64,000 nt of DNA from Pohlia nutans (taxonomy: Eukaryota > Streptophyta > Bryopsida > Bryales > Mniaceae). The position numbers were made by a program, and so were the translations under genes. The DNA lies in NCBI GenBank assembly GCA_022496805.1, contig CM040106.1:2294001-2358000 (forward strand). Reading direction: 5' to 3'. The notes beneath the pieces were generated by a model. That model saw nothing but the letters and a program-made list of their open reading frames with translations, was not told where the DNA came from and ran no database searches. This document shows, in pieces, positions 25,101 through 37,711 of this stretch (position 1 is its first letter; each line of letters starts with the position of its first letter).

Positions 25101-25684
25101 GCTACCCTTTACTGCCCTAAAAACCCTAACTGCCTGCTTTTGAAGAGAACGAGGTTTGACACTTGGCCTTCTTAATCCTCCATACTAACACAAAAACCCC
25201 TCTAATCAAATAGCAACAGACACTAACATAAAACACTTCTATCAACACGCAGACTTATAGAAAAAAAAATGAGGAGACTGAGTTCAATAGATATGAGAAA
25301 AAATGAGAATGAAAGGAGTGTGAGTTCAAAGCTCTCACTACCAACCTCTAAACCCTAATCGCTACAATTCCTAACCATCGCCAACAGTTGTCTGTAGCCC
25401 TACCGCCATTCATCATGGCCCTGATCCACTCGATCATGGCCTTAGCTCACTCTATCCAGATCCTGGTCCATTCATCCAGACTCTTGACCAAGAGGTCTAT
25501 TTAACCGTTTAACTAAGGAATTTTTTCCCGTTATCCAGGCAGCACAATGGGAATCCAAATTCAATCTACCAACAATTTTTTTCAGAAATAAGTACTATTG
25601 ATGCAACTAGGAAACCTTTGTTATATCTGGAGGTACTTTGTCAAGAGCAAGAGAAACAATTGAAATGTTAGGTACGTCATCTTT
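25101..25684. other. Unrecognised spacer
   Basis: No gene or paired repeat ends seen. It includes a short CATCATGGCC/GATCATGGCC-like repeated phrase near 25415-25500. Confidence 0.35.
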
Positions 25685-26031
25685 GTAACCTTTAAATGCC
25701 TAAAGTCTCCTCTGAAATTGACAATTTTACAAAGATGCATTATAGAATTCAACTAAGAGGGATAATTTGAACTTAATGTATAAATAAAAGTTGTAAATTA
25801 TGAATTTTTTATTCTATCCATAAAGTTAGATCTATGATTGCTATCACCAATATCTTTGTATAAAATTTGAATCCCAAAATTTAAAATTCTTTTGTGATTT
25901 GATTATAAAATGAATATTAATAATTTGTAGATGAAATTTGTTGCAATTGGTTGATATGTAATGCTCTAAGTGTAGTGATTTTTGGGGATTTTTTGGTTGC
26001 TTAATTTTATAAGTTTATTTTTTCAAAAGCA
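25685..26031. mobile_element. Truncated ~570-bp TTAA element
   Basis: It begins GTAACCTTTAAATGCCTAAAG, a mutated left end, and runs through the GTGTAGTGATTTTTGGGG block to TTATAAGTTTATTTTTTC. It matches the reverse complement of the right half of the complete element at 35273-35841. The other half is missing. Confidence 0.6.
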
Positions 26032-26528
26032 GTCATCAGAAACCATTTGGAGTCTTTAAAAAGCCCTTGCAGGGCAGCCGTTTGGGAAGCAAAGGGACAG
26101 TGACAACATGTTGTGATAGGTGTTGCAAATGGTGCCATGTTACCAACAATGTAGGAATTAGTGGGAGTGCGGCCAACGAGGCAGGAGCTTGCTTCAGCCA
26201 AGGTGGATGGCGTATAATGTCTGTTAGAGATTGCACTTGGTCTTTGCAAATAAACTAAGATTTTTTTATTGGCAGCTCCGGAGTTGACAATGGCCTGATA
26301 CTTGAGTTCTTTGTACGCATGCCCATTGAATAATTAGTTTTTAATTCCATAACTGCAATATTATAGTTGATCAATAGTGTAACTGACCTCAATGACGGAG
26401 ACTTGTCTGCGCAGGAAAATTGTTGACTCAGCTTGATATGGAGCAACAGCCATATGTACGCATGCACATCAACATTTTGCGGTTTAGTTCATAGCGAAGA
26501 AGACGGTGTTGCTCCCGCATAAGCACTA

Positions 26529-27254
26529 TTGATTTTAGCAAGGTTTATAAAGCAAAAGAAGAGAATCATGGTAGGACAGAATAATCCAACATTTGAGGTG
26601 CATTCCGATATCATTTACAACTACAAAGATGTTGTAGGAAGGTGGATTCCGTTGCGGATTGAGGTCAATTCATGGGTCACCTTGAAGGCTCACTTGAATA
26701 GCCTTGGGCAAAAGATATCGATGCTTGTGTCCACGGTGAACAATCCTTTGCGGGCGCATGGAAGGCGCAGATTCTCCGTATCTAGTTTCATGCCAACACT
26801 ATTCAAGATAGGGATGTGCACAAACTGTTTACAATTGAGGTGCGTCATGCTTATTTATTGTCAAAAATTAGAATTTGATCAAATTTTGTTAGCCAACAAG
26901 CCTCGTGCATGCAACTATTTGTTTGCTTTGTATTGGGATGACTTTGTACCGCCCTCGTCTATGTTGGATGTTATATTGGTTCTAGACCATGAAATTTGCA
27001 AAGCGGGACGCAATGGAAGGAACTACACACAGCTACTAGAAAATGGCACTTTCTTTCTGTAAGCAGTGTATGTCCTTTGCTCTGGATCCGAGTTGTATGG
27101 AAGTTTGGAGGCGCTGCCGCTTCCCAAACTGAGTGACATATTTTGGCTATTCCTTGACAAGCACTCGTTTGAGGCCTTTTGTTTGAAAATGGTCCATGAC
27201 ATTGTGGCCACAATAAAAGGAAGCACGGGCAACAAGGTGGCACTTGTGCTGTAG
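26529..27254 (+). other. Unrecognised open frames, possibly a decayed element gene
   Basis: Two adjoining plus-strand frames (26529-27062 and 27066-27254, the same frame broken by one stop) give a 177-residue and a 62-residue peptide. The first has stretches such as HSDIIYNYKDVVGRWIPLRI and PRACNYLFALYWDDFVPP, which look protein-like, but I recognise no domain and see no clear start or splice pattern. It could equally be a chance frame. The DNA from 26032 to 26528 shows nothing else. Confidence 0.2.
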
Positions 27255-29523
27255 TTTCTACCAATGCACATAATGGCCGATTTGTTTGTGGTAGTAGATG
27301 ATATTTGGCGCACTCTTGCAATGTATCTCTTTTGATCTCTCTTGGTGAGCTTAATGGACCCTAGGTGGGATGAGAAGTGGTAGAGCGGACATGACATCAT
27401 CAAATGCATAGTTAGTCGTGGTAGTGCGGGATTTCAATACGATCTAGACCGGCATGTGGTGTATATGAAGTTCTGTTCTAAAAGTATAGGTGTGAAGAGC
27501 AGCAGTGGGTAGCATTGGATTAGAATGTGATTCTAAACATGGTCAAAACAAAGGTTATGTTTAGAGTCAAAGTATTGCTTGCGTTTGAGGAGGGCGAGTC
27601 CTTGCTTGTGTCCCAAATTTGGGACAAGATTGCAATTTTGCTGCTACGAGATGTCATCATTGACTACTATGATCTAGTGATAAAGCAAGGTGGTTGACCT
27701 GACAGAAAAGGTAGTCTTTTTTTACACATGAAAATTGACTTTGATCTGTAGTCAATGGATTTCTTATGCGTTGTATGTCTAAACTCGGAAATTGGTGTTG
27801 TAGTAGATAAATAATTGGTTGGATATATGCACTGAGTTTTGAGCCGTTCTAGCATCTGGAGGGAGATTTAAGGTCATTCAATAGGCCCTAAGCTGCAACA
27901 AAGCTTTGCATGTTGCCTTGCTTTAGCACAATAGAAAGTATATTCCAGACGCTATTTGCAGTTGGTTGCCGTGACATTGCATTGTCTAGGATTTTTTTAG
28001 GATGTAGTACATGTACAAAAAGACTTTTGAGCATATTTCAAAAGACATGAAAAGAGTTTGATTGATTTGTAACTTTCAATTTGAAGTTAACTATAAAAAT
28101 GGATATTTAATTGAGTACGAGGGTCCACTTTAAAATATCACGCTCCTATGGTTGTTTTGCAATGTGATCAAACTTTTATATAGCTTGTGTTTTTGAAGCT
28201 TACGTGCCACATGGGGATTTGGCACCACATTTGGAGAAAATGTTGGTTCTAGTGGTGCATCAACAAGTGAATGCTTTAGTAGTAAGTACCTTTGATTCAC
28301 TGCATATTGATAGAGTTCATGACAAACTTGATTTACCATTTACTGTGTTTGAACAAAGTTTTTACATGAGAGTGTAATGGCCAATTCTTGAACGTCCCTC
28401 GTAGTTTCTGAGCCCATTTCAGGGCGATATACCATGATTCACAATTACGTATAGTACCAGTCCGCCATTCCAATGTTCTTACTTGTTCTTCACTTTAAGA
28501 TTACCAACTGACAACATTGCAAACACGAAGCATAGGAAGCATTGACAATAACAGTGAAAATGGTAGCTTCATCAAAAAAATGTTTATGATATTTTCGTAA
28601 GGATGGAGAGAACACATTGAAAGGCCCACATGGTGCATTCACAATAAAATGAGCCAACCCCGCCCAGTTATAACGACTTTTAGTAAGTGCTTAGAAAATA
28701 ATATCTTCAATTTATGTAGATATTAGAAAAATTTAAGAACATTTTGCAACATATTTTGAACATTTGAGGACATTTTAGTCGTTGTTAACGACTGGTTATG
28801 ACTATATTTTAGTCGTTTTGGAGTACCAACAACTTCCCAAACATCGTCAAACTTTAGTATATTGTATAGTGACATATATTATATGTAGTTACTGATTTAT
28901 ATTGCATTATCAATTCATATGATAAGATTATTGCTTAGCGATCCGTTAAATTAAGCATTGGTTACAGTTTCCTTGAGTCGTGTTACTGTGAATACTACCC
29001 ACAACCATGTATCAAACATGAATACGCCCTAAAAATTTCTTAAAACAAGATTTCATCATTTGAGACAGAATTGAGGAGACAAAAGTCTCAAGTTTCTACA
29101 TTCTAATTCTGTACACTTGCGATGTTTACAGGAATTGCAACAACTTTGAAATTAAAAAAGGCAAAAAATGATTTACCATTGACAGTCCCTAGGTGGTAGA
29201 TTCTGCCCTCTCTGCATTCTATTACGACTACTCTGCAACTCAGAGGGCTCCATATCTCCACTCGTGAACAAAACAATGCTCTCTTCTGTTCCAAGTTCAA
29301 CACACGGTATTGTTTATGTCAATGTCCATGTACTGTACCTCTAGAAATAAGTTTTTGAACTTCTTATATTAAAAATCAAAACATATATTATGTAGTCCAA
29401 CATAGTGACATGGATAATAAACTTGAAAATCCTTATGAACATAAGCTTCAATCATTACTATTTTTACACTTAATTTTTTTTTTAAATTATCTTAAAAAAT
29501 CAATCCATCTACACATTTGTATG
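27255..29523. other. Unrecognised AT-rich DNA
   Basis: No supported gene, element ends or tandem array found over about 2.3 kb. Confidence 0.4.
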
Positions 29524-30112
29524 TTAACCCCTAAACGTGCCAGCGTCCACAACCTGGATCACAAATGGATTCAAAGCCTTCTCACAATCTCATCAATGCT
29601 TGCATGAAACTCATCCTTTTTTTGGGAGATTCTTCACCAAGTTGTTGTCCTATCTAATGGCTGGATTTAGTCATACTAGAGTACATATATTTCTTAAATT
29701 ACAAATGTAGAAGTATGTGAAATTGTTGACAACGCCAAAATTGCATTGACTCTAGTTCAAAGTGAAATCGTGGAAAATGAGGTCATGAATTTAAGAAACA
29801 CAAAAATTTCAAAGTATCGCCACATTTATTTGTATCTCATTTCACATTGCTTCCAAAAAATTTAACTCAAAATATATTGAAATTTAGTTTGTAATCAAAT
29901 TTAGAAGGAATTTTTTATTTTAACTTTTAGATTTTATAATTAAATATTCGTGATTGTATTAGTGAATCAAACCGTACGAATGAAATCTACGATTCAATAT
30001 CTACAAATTTCATTTGTAAATCAATTCCAGAATATTCTTCTACATGGTAGTTTGTAATGTTTTTCCTCAAATTGTCAATTCCAAGGACACCCTGGTACGT
30101 TTGGGGGTTCAA
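29524..30112. mobile_element. TTAA-flanked MITE (~589 bp), copy 2
   Basis: It begins TTAACCCCTAAACGTGCC and ends GGTACGTTTGGGGGTTCAA. It is the second copy of the element at 10633-11221, aligned over the full length and in the same orientation. The right TTAA has become TTCAA, showing age. Confidence 0.85.
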
Positions 30113-31057
30113 CATGACATAGAATTCATGGTACAAGATGACTAAACCTGTAATTGAAAAAGCTATGTCGTTACTAATCCATTGTACTTGCAGTTATACC
30201 TCATGCAATGCTAGTATTGTCGTTCTTGTACTTCCAAGCTCAAGTACTCTGTTGTTCACCGTTGCTTACCCTTCCATTCCAGACTGTGCTTCCTAAACAA
30301 AGACAAGATTGTGTATATTACTCCATCTGTGTAAAGATAAAATAAGATATCATAGCACACTACAGCACATAATCAGTCGACCTGAAGAAACAATAGCAAT
30401 ACGAAAAGCTGAACAACTTCAGCGCAGTAGGCGTATTTCCCCATTCCAAATAAACAATGTCATTGCAAATTACTTGGTGAATTGTAACATCAGTATTCAA
30501 TGACAAATTTTTTGCCCTCAACATCATATCTTTCTATTATCACTTGAAATCCAGCTTAGTAGATACACAGTCCTCTAGAAATTCAAGCATCAAATAATAG
30601 ACGCCCCATACATCCGTGGACACCAGTTCCATGCGCCCCATAATTTCATGAACCACAGTGAGTTTCAACGACTTCAACAAACGCTCCAACAACATAACCA
30701 TTTCACATCGCTCAGGCATGGAATCTTCAAGAGAGCATCCTTTTTTCACAACTTTTGGAGCCCTAAACCTACTGTATTATCTATTCGTGTTTCACATCTA
30801 CCTTTCCTTACATTTCCATGCATGTCAATGCGAAGGTAAGCCCTATAACAACCTGAAATGCGTCGACATTATTACAAGAAAATATTTGAAGTACGGTTTA
30901 TTAGATGGTCGACGAGCATCTGAATGTTAGAAAATTAGTTTCAATTGTCTACATTATCATTCCAAGCAAATGTAAAACAAGTTCACTCTCATCCCCGAAC
31001 AAAACCATGCTATCCACTGAAATGCAGTGCGGTGCACAAACAAATTCATTTATTCTC
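30113..31057. other. Unrecognised DNA at the 3' side of the CACTA-like pseudogene
   Basis: A minus-strand ORF at 30540-30749 (LLERLLKSLKLTVVHEIMGR) may be a decayed coding fragment, perhaps from a transposase, but the similarity is too weak to name. Nothing else is supported. Confidence 0.3.
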
Positions 31058-32262
31058 ACCTCTGCACCTTCATTTTTGTCTGCCTCATTCGAAGAACTTT
31101 CAAAATAAAAGGCCTCAAAAGAGCTTCCCTCTGCCTCTGAGCTGCTATCTTCAGCGTTATCAATGTCTACTTTGGAATAGTGCCTTTGTCTTACATTTTT
31201 GCTGCCACGATTTTGGTTTCCTGGTCTTCTTCTTTGTTGACCGCCTGGCCCAGTATTAGTCTGTGCCCTGTAAAGCTGTTCCTCTTCGTATCGTTCATCC
31301 TCGGCGCTGCTTGCATCTAATTCTGCCTCCTCTGCTGCGGGTCCAGAAATGGTTGCACGCCTACCAGATCTGTCTCCCCGACCACGACCACATGCCCAAC
31401 GTCCTCTACGTCTCCCCTATTTGGTCGAATCGCGGGTTGCAATATGACATTCTCTCCTGTGGTAGCCGGTGGTTGATCCTGCTCCCCTACTTCACGATCT
31501 GGGCGTAAGCCTTCAAAGTCTTCATTGCGGCCCATTTGAAACAACTCTACATCCTCTTCGTCCGCATTATTTGGCAATACCCATCTTCCTCTCACCTCCT
31601 TCCTCAACACAACTTTCCATCCCGAAAGCTCCCTTGCATTGGAATAAAAGACTTGTTTACAATGTCTAGGAAATGCAAAACTGTCTTGGTAGACACTTCC
31701 ATATCTCTTGTCATAGTTTGCTAATGTGAAGCCCCACTTATCCTTTTTTATGGTTGCATTCTCACCAATATAGTTAGCTTTGACAAAGTCATATACTAAT
31801 ACCACTAGACAATGTCGTCTATAGTTTAATTCCAGAATCTCTTCTATGTGACTAACACACTCTACATCAGCATTCACTTGGTTAGCATCTCTAGTTCCGT
31901 GCCTGCAAACCTGTCTAAATGTCGCTACAACTCCATTGTCACATGTTCGTAGTGGTCGTTCAGAGCTTAGAACTTGATAATGGTTTCTAAAAGCAAAGAT
32001 AGATTTATAACCAGCAGCCACATTTAATAGACCTCTCCACGATTCTTGGATCGACTACTGACCCGGCCTGTTGCTGACGCCTTACCTCTTCTAGTACCCA
32101 CTGTGCGATCTCTGGTTATTTTTGCAACTCCACAGGATACGCGAATCTTGTTCTTCGTCCCCCTCGACGCTGTGCACGTCGGTATATATTTCTTTCGTGC
32201 TCCCTTTCTGTTAGAGCTTCAGCATATTTCCTGTGAAACGTCATGGATGGGAAATTAGGCAT
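31058..32262 (-). pseudogene. CACTA-like element gene fragment with DUF4216-type domain
   Basis: Read from 32262 leftwards. The N-terminal part (MTFHRKYAEALTEREHER, then PEIAQWVLEEV) is broken by a TAA and a frame change. The main frame (32021-31317) contains ELNYRRHCLVVLVYDFVKAN, DKWGFTLANYDKRYGS, DSFAFPRHCKQVFYS and GWKVVLRKEVRGRWV. This is the pattern of DUF4216, the domain found C-terminal in Tnp2/En-Spm (CACTA) transposase genes: hydrophobic strand ending in a Trp/Phe-x-x-N motif, QVFY, then W-x-V-V. After another frame change it ends in an acidic Glu/Ser-rich tail with a Gly/Arg-rich segment, up to a likely splice donor at 31058. The transposase core is not in the window, so this is a fragment. 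The neighbouring minus-strand pseudogene at 33240-33807 may belong to the same element. Confidence 0.6.
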
Positions 32263-33239
32263 GTTGCACTGCTTCTTTGCTCATTCAGTCTATAGTACCA
32301 TACTAGGAAGTCATGGTGAGGATAAAATAAAATAAAATAAAAAATGACCTACTAGAGAACCACAGGTGGCCAGATTTTGGATTTGTAGGGTTTCATCACT
32401 TTGCAAGAGGAAATAACCAAATCGCACTCAACTCCGAAGTGTGCAATCCACTCCGTTCTCTCAGTCTGAACTGATAATCAAATTGACTATCATCTCATCC
32501 AAAATTTGGTGTCATATGTTATTGTTTCCACACCCTTGAATCACTATGTGTCCCTCTATATAATATGTGAGCCAATCAAAATCAAAATATATTGGTAATC
32601 ATTATTATTCGTCAATTTAGAATATCGAGCCCTTCTTTAAAATAGTTGTAGAGGGATGTATCAAAATATCCGTATATTGTGCTCATATTCATTGACTCTC
32701 TAACCGCCCATACAAATATTTTTCTTTCAGTTTAGAGGATCACTTAATTTTAGTGGTAGGATGCGGATGCTCTAAGTTAGAGCAAAATTGCTTTTGATTA
32801 TGGTTGAACACTGAATTAGGAATTTTTGCACTTGACCATATGACAATGCACTTGTCGCCCGTCGAATAGAAATTGACCTTTTTCAAGTTGCGGGGGGGTA
32901 TAATTTTGGTACTCATGGGTTTTACGGGCCGGGAATTTAAGAAGTGTTAAAGTGGGAATTTTGGGGGTTTCAACTTACTCCAATCAAGCAAATTTGGTTG
33001 CAAATGCATTTTAAAATGTTGCATTTGGTACTTCATTTATTGCAAATCAATGTATTAAGGGAGGTAGTCAAATTGGATACAAAGTTATGGACATTTTTGT
33101 AGCAAAACATCAAGTCATTCAAATCACTTATGCATGATCAATAGAACAATACACGTTGCGCTATACTATACGGCTATTGCTGCTACATAATGCAACTCAG
33201 AGTACTGTGTGTCTCATATAACGTACTAAACCTATTAAT
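32263..33239. other. Spacer with one possible MITE end
   Basis: The segment 32803-32870 (CACTGAATTAGGAATTTTTG onward) is the inverse of 51440-51512, so both are probably ends of one small-element family. Otherwise nothing is recognised. A short TAAAA run lies at 32320-32345. Confidence 0.4.
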
Positions 33240-33807
33240 ATGCATTAAGGTCATTCTGCAAACGTTTGTTGTCTATCTCTTCCAATTGTAGTGCAATATA
33301 CTCCACCAAATGCGGTTTTACTTCTACTGGAATTTTGATCTTTGTCTCCGTCAGCTCGCCATGCACTGGCACATTGTTCTCATGTACAAGCCCACTTCTT
33401 GTTCTTATCGGTGCATTTTTCCATGAATATATAGCCGTGTTTTTGACAACCTATCTAAGTCCCTCACCAAATGGCTCCTAAAATGCTTCCATGCAATTTG
33501 TATACCTCGCTCTACTAGACTCATGCTCGTCTTGCATTCCCCGTCCTCTCATGGGCAAATACCATACAACCTTCATCTTTGCAGCCCATCTGCTTTGTCC
33601 AAACTCCAATACCTTCCTCATATAGAACGGTACACTAGCTCGCACTTCTACTGGTGCCACGGAGAAAGCCACAAAGTGCCCAATTTTGATGTCACTTTTC
33701 GAATTGAACGGTGGGAAAGGATTTTCAGCTCCTACAATAAATGTTGTGGTTGTTGCTCCATCCATAGCAACCACAACTCTTCTCCTCGCTACCGTTGTCA
33801 CGGCCAT
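33240..33807 (-). pseudogene. Transposon-related C-terminal domain, unnamed, with two in-frame stops
   Basis: From ATG at 33807 the frame reads through IGHFVAFSVAPVEVRASVPF, YMRKVLEFGQSRWAAKMKVV and ARYTNCMEA, meets TAG, continues EPFGEGLR, meets another TAG, and goes on through NTAIYSWKNAPIRTRSGLVH, ENNVPVHGELTETKIKIP and VKPHLVEYIALQLEEIDNKR. Frame and sense are kept across both stops, so this is a recently damaged coding sequence. The strand-rich segment with VWYLP resembles a BAH/Tudor-like chromatin-reader fold, of the kind seen at the C-terminus of some transposon proteins; the pseudogene at the window's right end has a comparable tail. The upstream part of the gene is cut off by the hairpin repeats at 33818. 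Confidence 0.4.
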
Positions 33808-33817
33808 TGTCGAAGGT

Positions 33818-33940
33818 ACACCTCAAGCCTACCTCAACACGCTTTTGTTTAAAATATAATTCCATATAAAAAAGTAAAAGCGTGTTGAGGTAGGTTTGAA
33901 AAACACCTCAAGCTTACCTTAACACACTTTTACTTTTTTG
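33818..33940. repeat. Snap-back hairpin repeat, ~80 bp, plus half a second unit
   Basis: Arms CCTCAAGCCTACCTCAACAC (33821-33840) and GTGTTGAGGTAGGTTTGA face each other around an AT-rich loop. A second unit begins at 33903 (ACACCTCAAGCTTACCTTAA). The same unit occurs at 35242 and 35893. Confidence 0.75.
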
Positions 33941-34019
33941 ATTCACAATTTAGATAAACTGTAACTAAAAGAGATATTTTGAATTTGATATATGAATAAC
34001 ATTTGTACATTGTGAGTTG

Positions 34020-34456
34020 TTAATTCTATCTATAGATTGAGATATATGATAGTTGTCAACAATATTTTTGTATAAAAAATGAAACTCAAAATTGAAAATT
34101 CTATTCTACTTTGATTACAATTTGTACATGATTTTTTCTGGTAATTGGTTGAAATGTAATACTTTAAGTATAGTGACATTTGGAGATTTTAGGGTTGCTT
34201 AAATTGTGAAGTAACAAATTTAAGAGCACTTCCACACTGAAATCTTTGAAATTTTGGTTGAATCTCTACAATATGAAATGAGGCATACAATTTTCACTAA
34301 TCATTTCCTTTTTAATCAAATCACATTCATAAAGCCAAATTCCCATGAAGTATATACTATAAAATCCACACTGCAAAAATGAATGAAGGATGAGAAATCT
34401 TTGTTTGATTTTGTACATCATACTCGTTATTCTTGATTGGACATTTAGAGGTTAAT
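34020..34456. mobile_element. Diverged ~570-bp TTAA element
   Basis: It shares the GTGACATTTGGAGATTTTAG and CTACAATATGAAATGAGGC blocks with the elements at 10445-10636 and 35273-35841 and ends GACATTTAGAGGTTAA. The left end is not clear. Confidence 0.55.
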
Positions 34457-35241
34457 CATAAAAAACTGCTACCATTGACCGTTATATCTCCCAATGTCTA
34501 ATTTTGAGACTATTAATTTCATTGACCAAATTTCAAAAATTTCATTGACTCTAGTTCAAAATCGCATTGTGATATTGAAGTCATACATTTACTGAACAAA
34601 AAAATTGTAAATTTTGTCATGACAAAAGAACCTCTTAAACACTTTATTCCAACAAATTACACTCAATGAATGATAATATTCTACTTCGTATACAACACAG
34701 ATGAAATTGTTTTACTGTACCTCACATAATGAGATGTGTTTTCTTCGCCACTTCACATTTCATCCATCCCATGTGACCTAAACAAATTCCAAAGTACATG
34801 GTTCAATAAATCCCTTGTCTTTAAGTGTGTACTAGATAAAAGATAAGAAAAAAATTGGACGAGGAGAACAAAAATTGGAAGAGAAGAGAAGGAAAAAAAT
34901 TTAGAAGAGAAGAAAAGAGAAAGAAGAGAAAAATTCAAAACATATTTTAAAACAAACAATTTTATCAACTCAAAACAATTTGCGCACTACATATAAGAGA
35001 GGAAAATAAAATAGAACATAAAGAAGTAAAAAAAATTAGAAGAAAAGAAAAGAGGAGAGAAGAGATGAGATAAAATTGAAAGTCACGAACGGTCTTTACA
35101 TTGAAAATTTTAGGAATACCATTACAAAATACTATTTTGGAGAACTATTCACAAATTGGGTTGTGTTGGTTTGATTTTCTGATTTCAGGCGGTTTGTAGA
35201 TATTGTTAAATCAATTCAAATTTTTACCTCAAGTTGTTAGT
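34457..35241. other. Unrecognised DNA with a purine-rich tract
   Basis: About 34840-35075 is strongly A/G-rich (GAAGAGAAGAAAAGAGAAAG and similar). No gene is seen. Confidence 0.4.
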
Positions 35242-35960
35242 ACACCTCAAGTCTAGTTCAACATGCTCTTATTTAACCCCTAATTGCATGAGCGTCCATT
35301 TTTTGGAAGATGTTTAGATTTCATCCAACATTTCTCATTTGACTGCATTTATGTAGTGTGGAGTTTTTACTATATACTCTATGAGTAGTCACCTTCATGC
35401 ATATGTGAACAGATTGGAAAGGGGATGATTTGTTAATCTTTTATGCCTCATTTTATGTTGTAGTGATTCACCCAAAATTTTGAAGATTTTAGTGTAACAG
35501 TGGTCCGAAAAAGTCAAATCATAAAATTGAGCAACTAGAAAGTCACCAAAAATCACTACACCTAAACAAATACATTTCAATCACAATAAATTTCATCTGT
35601 AGATTGTCAGTATTGTCATTGTAATTGAAGTACAAAATAATTTTGAATTTCCCGTTTCAAATTTGTACAATATTATTGGTAATAGCAATCATAGATCTAA
35701 TTGCATGGATAGAATCTAAAATTTATAATGTACAACTTTTATTAATATATGAGGTTCAAAACATCTCTTTAGATTGCGTTTTATATTGAATCTTTGCAAA
35801 ACTGCCAAATTTGGAGAGAGCTTTAGGCATTTAGGGGTTAAAAATACAATTTAGATCCAAAAATTAAAAGCATGTTGAGGTTGATTTGAGGTACACCTCA
35901 GGCCTACCTCAACACGCTTCTATTTAAAAATTCAATTTGGATATAAAAAAAAAGCAAAAG
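35242..35960. repeat. Hairpin repeat units, one interrupted by a TTAA element
   Basis: The left arm ACACCTCAAGTCTAGTTCAA at 35242 and the right arm GCATGTTGAGGTTGATTTGA ending near 35890 belong to one unit that is now split by the element at 35273-35841. A further unit starts at 35893 (ACACCTCAGGCCTACCTCAA). The intact relative at 33818 shows the uninterrupted sequence. Confidence 0.75.
35273..35841. mobile_element. TTAA-flanked MITE (~569 bp), reference copy of its family
   Basis: It begins TTAACCCCTAATTGCATG and ends GGCATTTAGGGGTTAA with TTAA on both sides. It lies inside a hairpin repeat whose uninterrupted relative at 33818 carries GTTTAAAAT at the matching place, consistent with insertion at TTAA. 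Partial copies lie at 6905-7290, 10445-10636, 25685-26031 and 34020-34456. Confidence 0.85.
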
Positions 35961-36368
35961 CAAAATTAAAATACCAATACTGATGAAACTCAAAATCAAA
36001 TGATACATGGTAGAATGTGGTGGAAACATGTGCCCATTCCTCAAATAACAGAGGTGTAATCGTTTCACTGTACCTTAATTAATGAGATCATTCTTTGCCC
36101 CTTCCTTCTGCAATCGTCTTGTGTAACCTAATCAAATTCCAGAGTGAATTGTTAAATTAAACAGCAGTCCTGAAATGCAAAAAAAATTGTTTTTTTTGGA
36201 ACATCCTTAATCGAAATTAAGGCATTGTCGAATTCTTTATCAGATTCATTCTCTGAATAGGAGTCAATGCAGTCAAAGAGGAAACCATACTAGAGATCAG
36301 TTTTGAATACTGTAGAGACTAGTGCTCGAGGTAGAGGTAGATCAGAGAAATCGACAAGAACAAAGATT

Positions 36369-36698
36369 GATTCACAATTGAGCCAAAACATTGAGTCAAA
36401 ACTTAACTATTAGCATTAAGCAAGAAGAAAGATCAAATCACAACTGAGCCAAAACATTGAGTCAAAACTCAACTATTAGCATTAATCAAGAAGAAAGATC
36501 GATTCACAACTGAGCCAAAACGTTGAGTCAAAACTCAACTATTAGCATTAATCAAGAAGAAAGATCGATTCACAACTGAGCCAAAATGTTGAGTCAAAAC
36601 TCAACTATTAGCATTAATAAAAAAGAAAGATCGATTCACAACTGAGCCAAAACATTGAGTCAAAACTCAACTATCAGCATCAATCAATATGAAGAAAC
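36369..36698. repeat. Minisatellite, five copies of 66 bp
   Basis: Units start at 36369, 36435, 36501, 36567 and 36633. The unit opens GATTCACAACTGAGCCAAAA and ends AATCAAGAAGAAAGATC. Copies differ by only a few substitutions. Confidence 0.9.
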
Positions 36699-37459
36699 GA
36701 AAAAATAGTAACACAATATTAGAAAGAAATAGGTTTCAAATCCTAATTCGAATGAAACAATAGGGTAAAGGTAGTAATAGTCTGTGCCACAGTAAAGGAT
36801 TGTAACAAAAAACAAACCCTAAAACAAACATTGAAGAGATTTGTCGCTTGCAAAAGCACAATAGCACCCTAATTCTCACGTAGACATAGCTTTCCTAGAG
36901 CATAGAAAAGCCAAAGAAAGAACAAGAAGAAGAACAAAGCAGGATCCTCCAAGCTTCCATCTGTGAGAAGAGATTTGAGAATTCCTCAGGAGGTGGTATT
37001 CCTCACCTGTACCCATGCCACACAGCGAACATTAGTTAGCCACATGACGTGCACGAAGTGTCTTCTGAATACCACAACTTGTTATCGTTGTTCACAAGAG
37101 AAAAAATCAAAACTGCAAGCAGCAAATCACAGAAAGGAGGAGCGTATCAAGTTATAAAAACACTCAAGCAAATTGGAGTCCTGCTGTTTGAACCTGTTGT
37201 CCGCTCATTTTAGAGCCAGGAGCCATTGTAATCGCCGCTCTACATGCACAATACCGATCGACAAAAAGAGCACGGACAGCTTCACGTTTGAGAAAGACTC
37301 GAAACTCAGCCTGTTTTCTAAGTAAATAAGAGCAAAGCGCACTCCCGAGGCAAGCCATTCTTGCGGGGGAGAAATTTCAATTTTCAAAAGAATTGAAGAG
37401 GTGGGTCGGTCTTAATTTGCAATTAAGGCACAACGTCCAATGGGCCGTCAAGAAGCGAT

Positions 37460-37711
37460 CAGGTAAGGTATGCATGCGGAGCAGTAGGTAAGAGTTTTTA
37501 TAAAAATAAAAACCATTCATGTCAGGTAAGGAATGCATGCGGAGCAGTAGGTAAGAGTTTTTATAAAAATAAAAACCATTCATGTCAGGTAAGGTATGCA
37601 TGCGGAGCAGTAGGTAAGAGTTTTTATAAAAATAAAAACCATTCATGTCAGGTAAGGTATGCATGCGGAGCAGTAGGTAAGGGTTTTTATAAAAATAAAA
37701 ATGATTCACAT
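37460..37711. repeat. Minisatellite, four copies of 63 bp
   Basis: Units start at 37460, 37523, 37586 and 37649. The unit opens CAGGTAAGGTATGCATGCGG. Because 63 is a multiple of three, the minus strand stays open through the array and gives a repeated 21-residue peptide (LPDMNGFYFYKNSYLLLRMH plus one residue). I take that frame as a by-product of the repeat. Confidence 0.9.

Noticed and set aside
26971..27409. Minus-strand ORFs at 26971-27321 and 27023-27409
   Set aside because: They overlap each other and the plus-strand frames, and none has a recognisable signature.
30540..30749. Minus-strand ORF as a hAT transposase fragment
   Set aside because: LLERLLKSLK is weakly reminiscent of the region after the hAT core, but no catalytic or dimerisation motif is present.
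36369..37711. CRISPR-like arrays
   Set aside because: The repeats are contiguous tandem units of 66 and 63 bp without unique spacers, in eukaryotic DNA.
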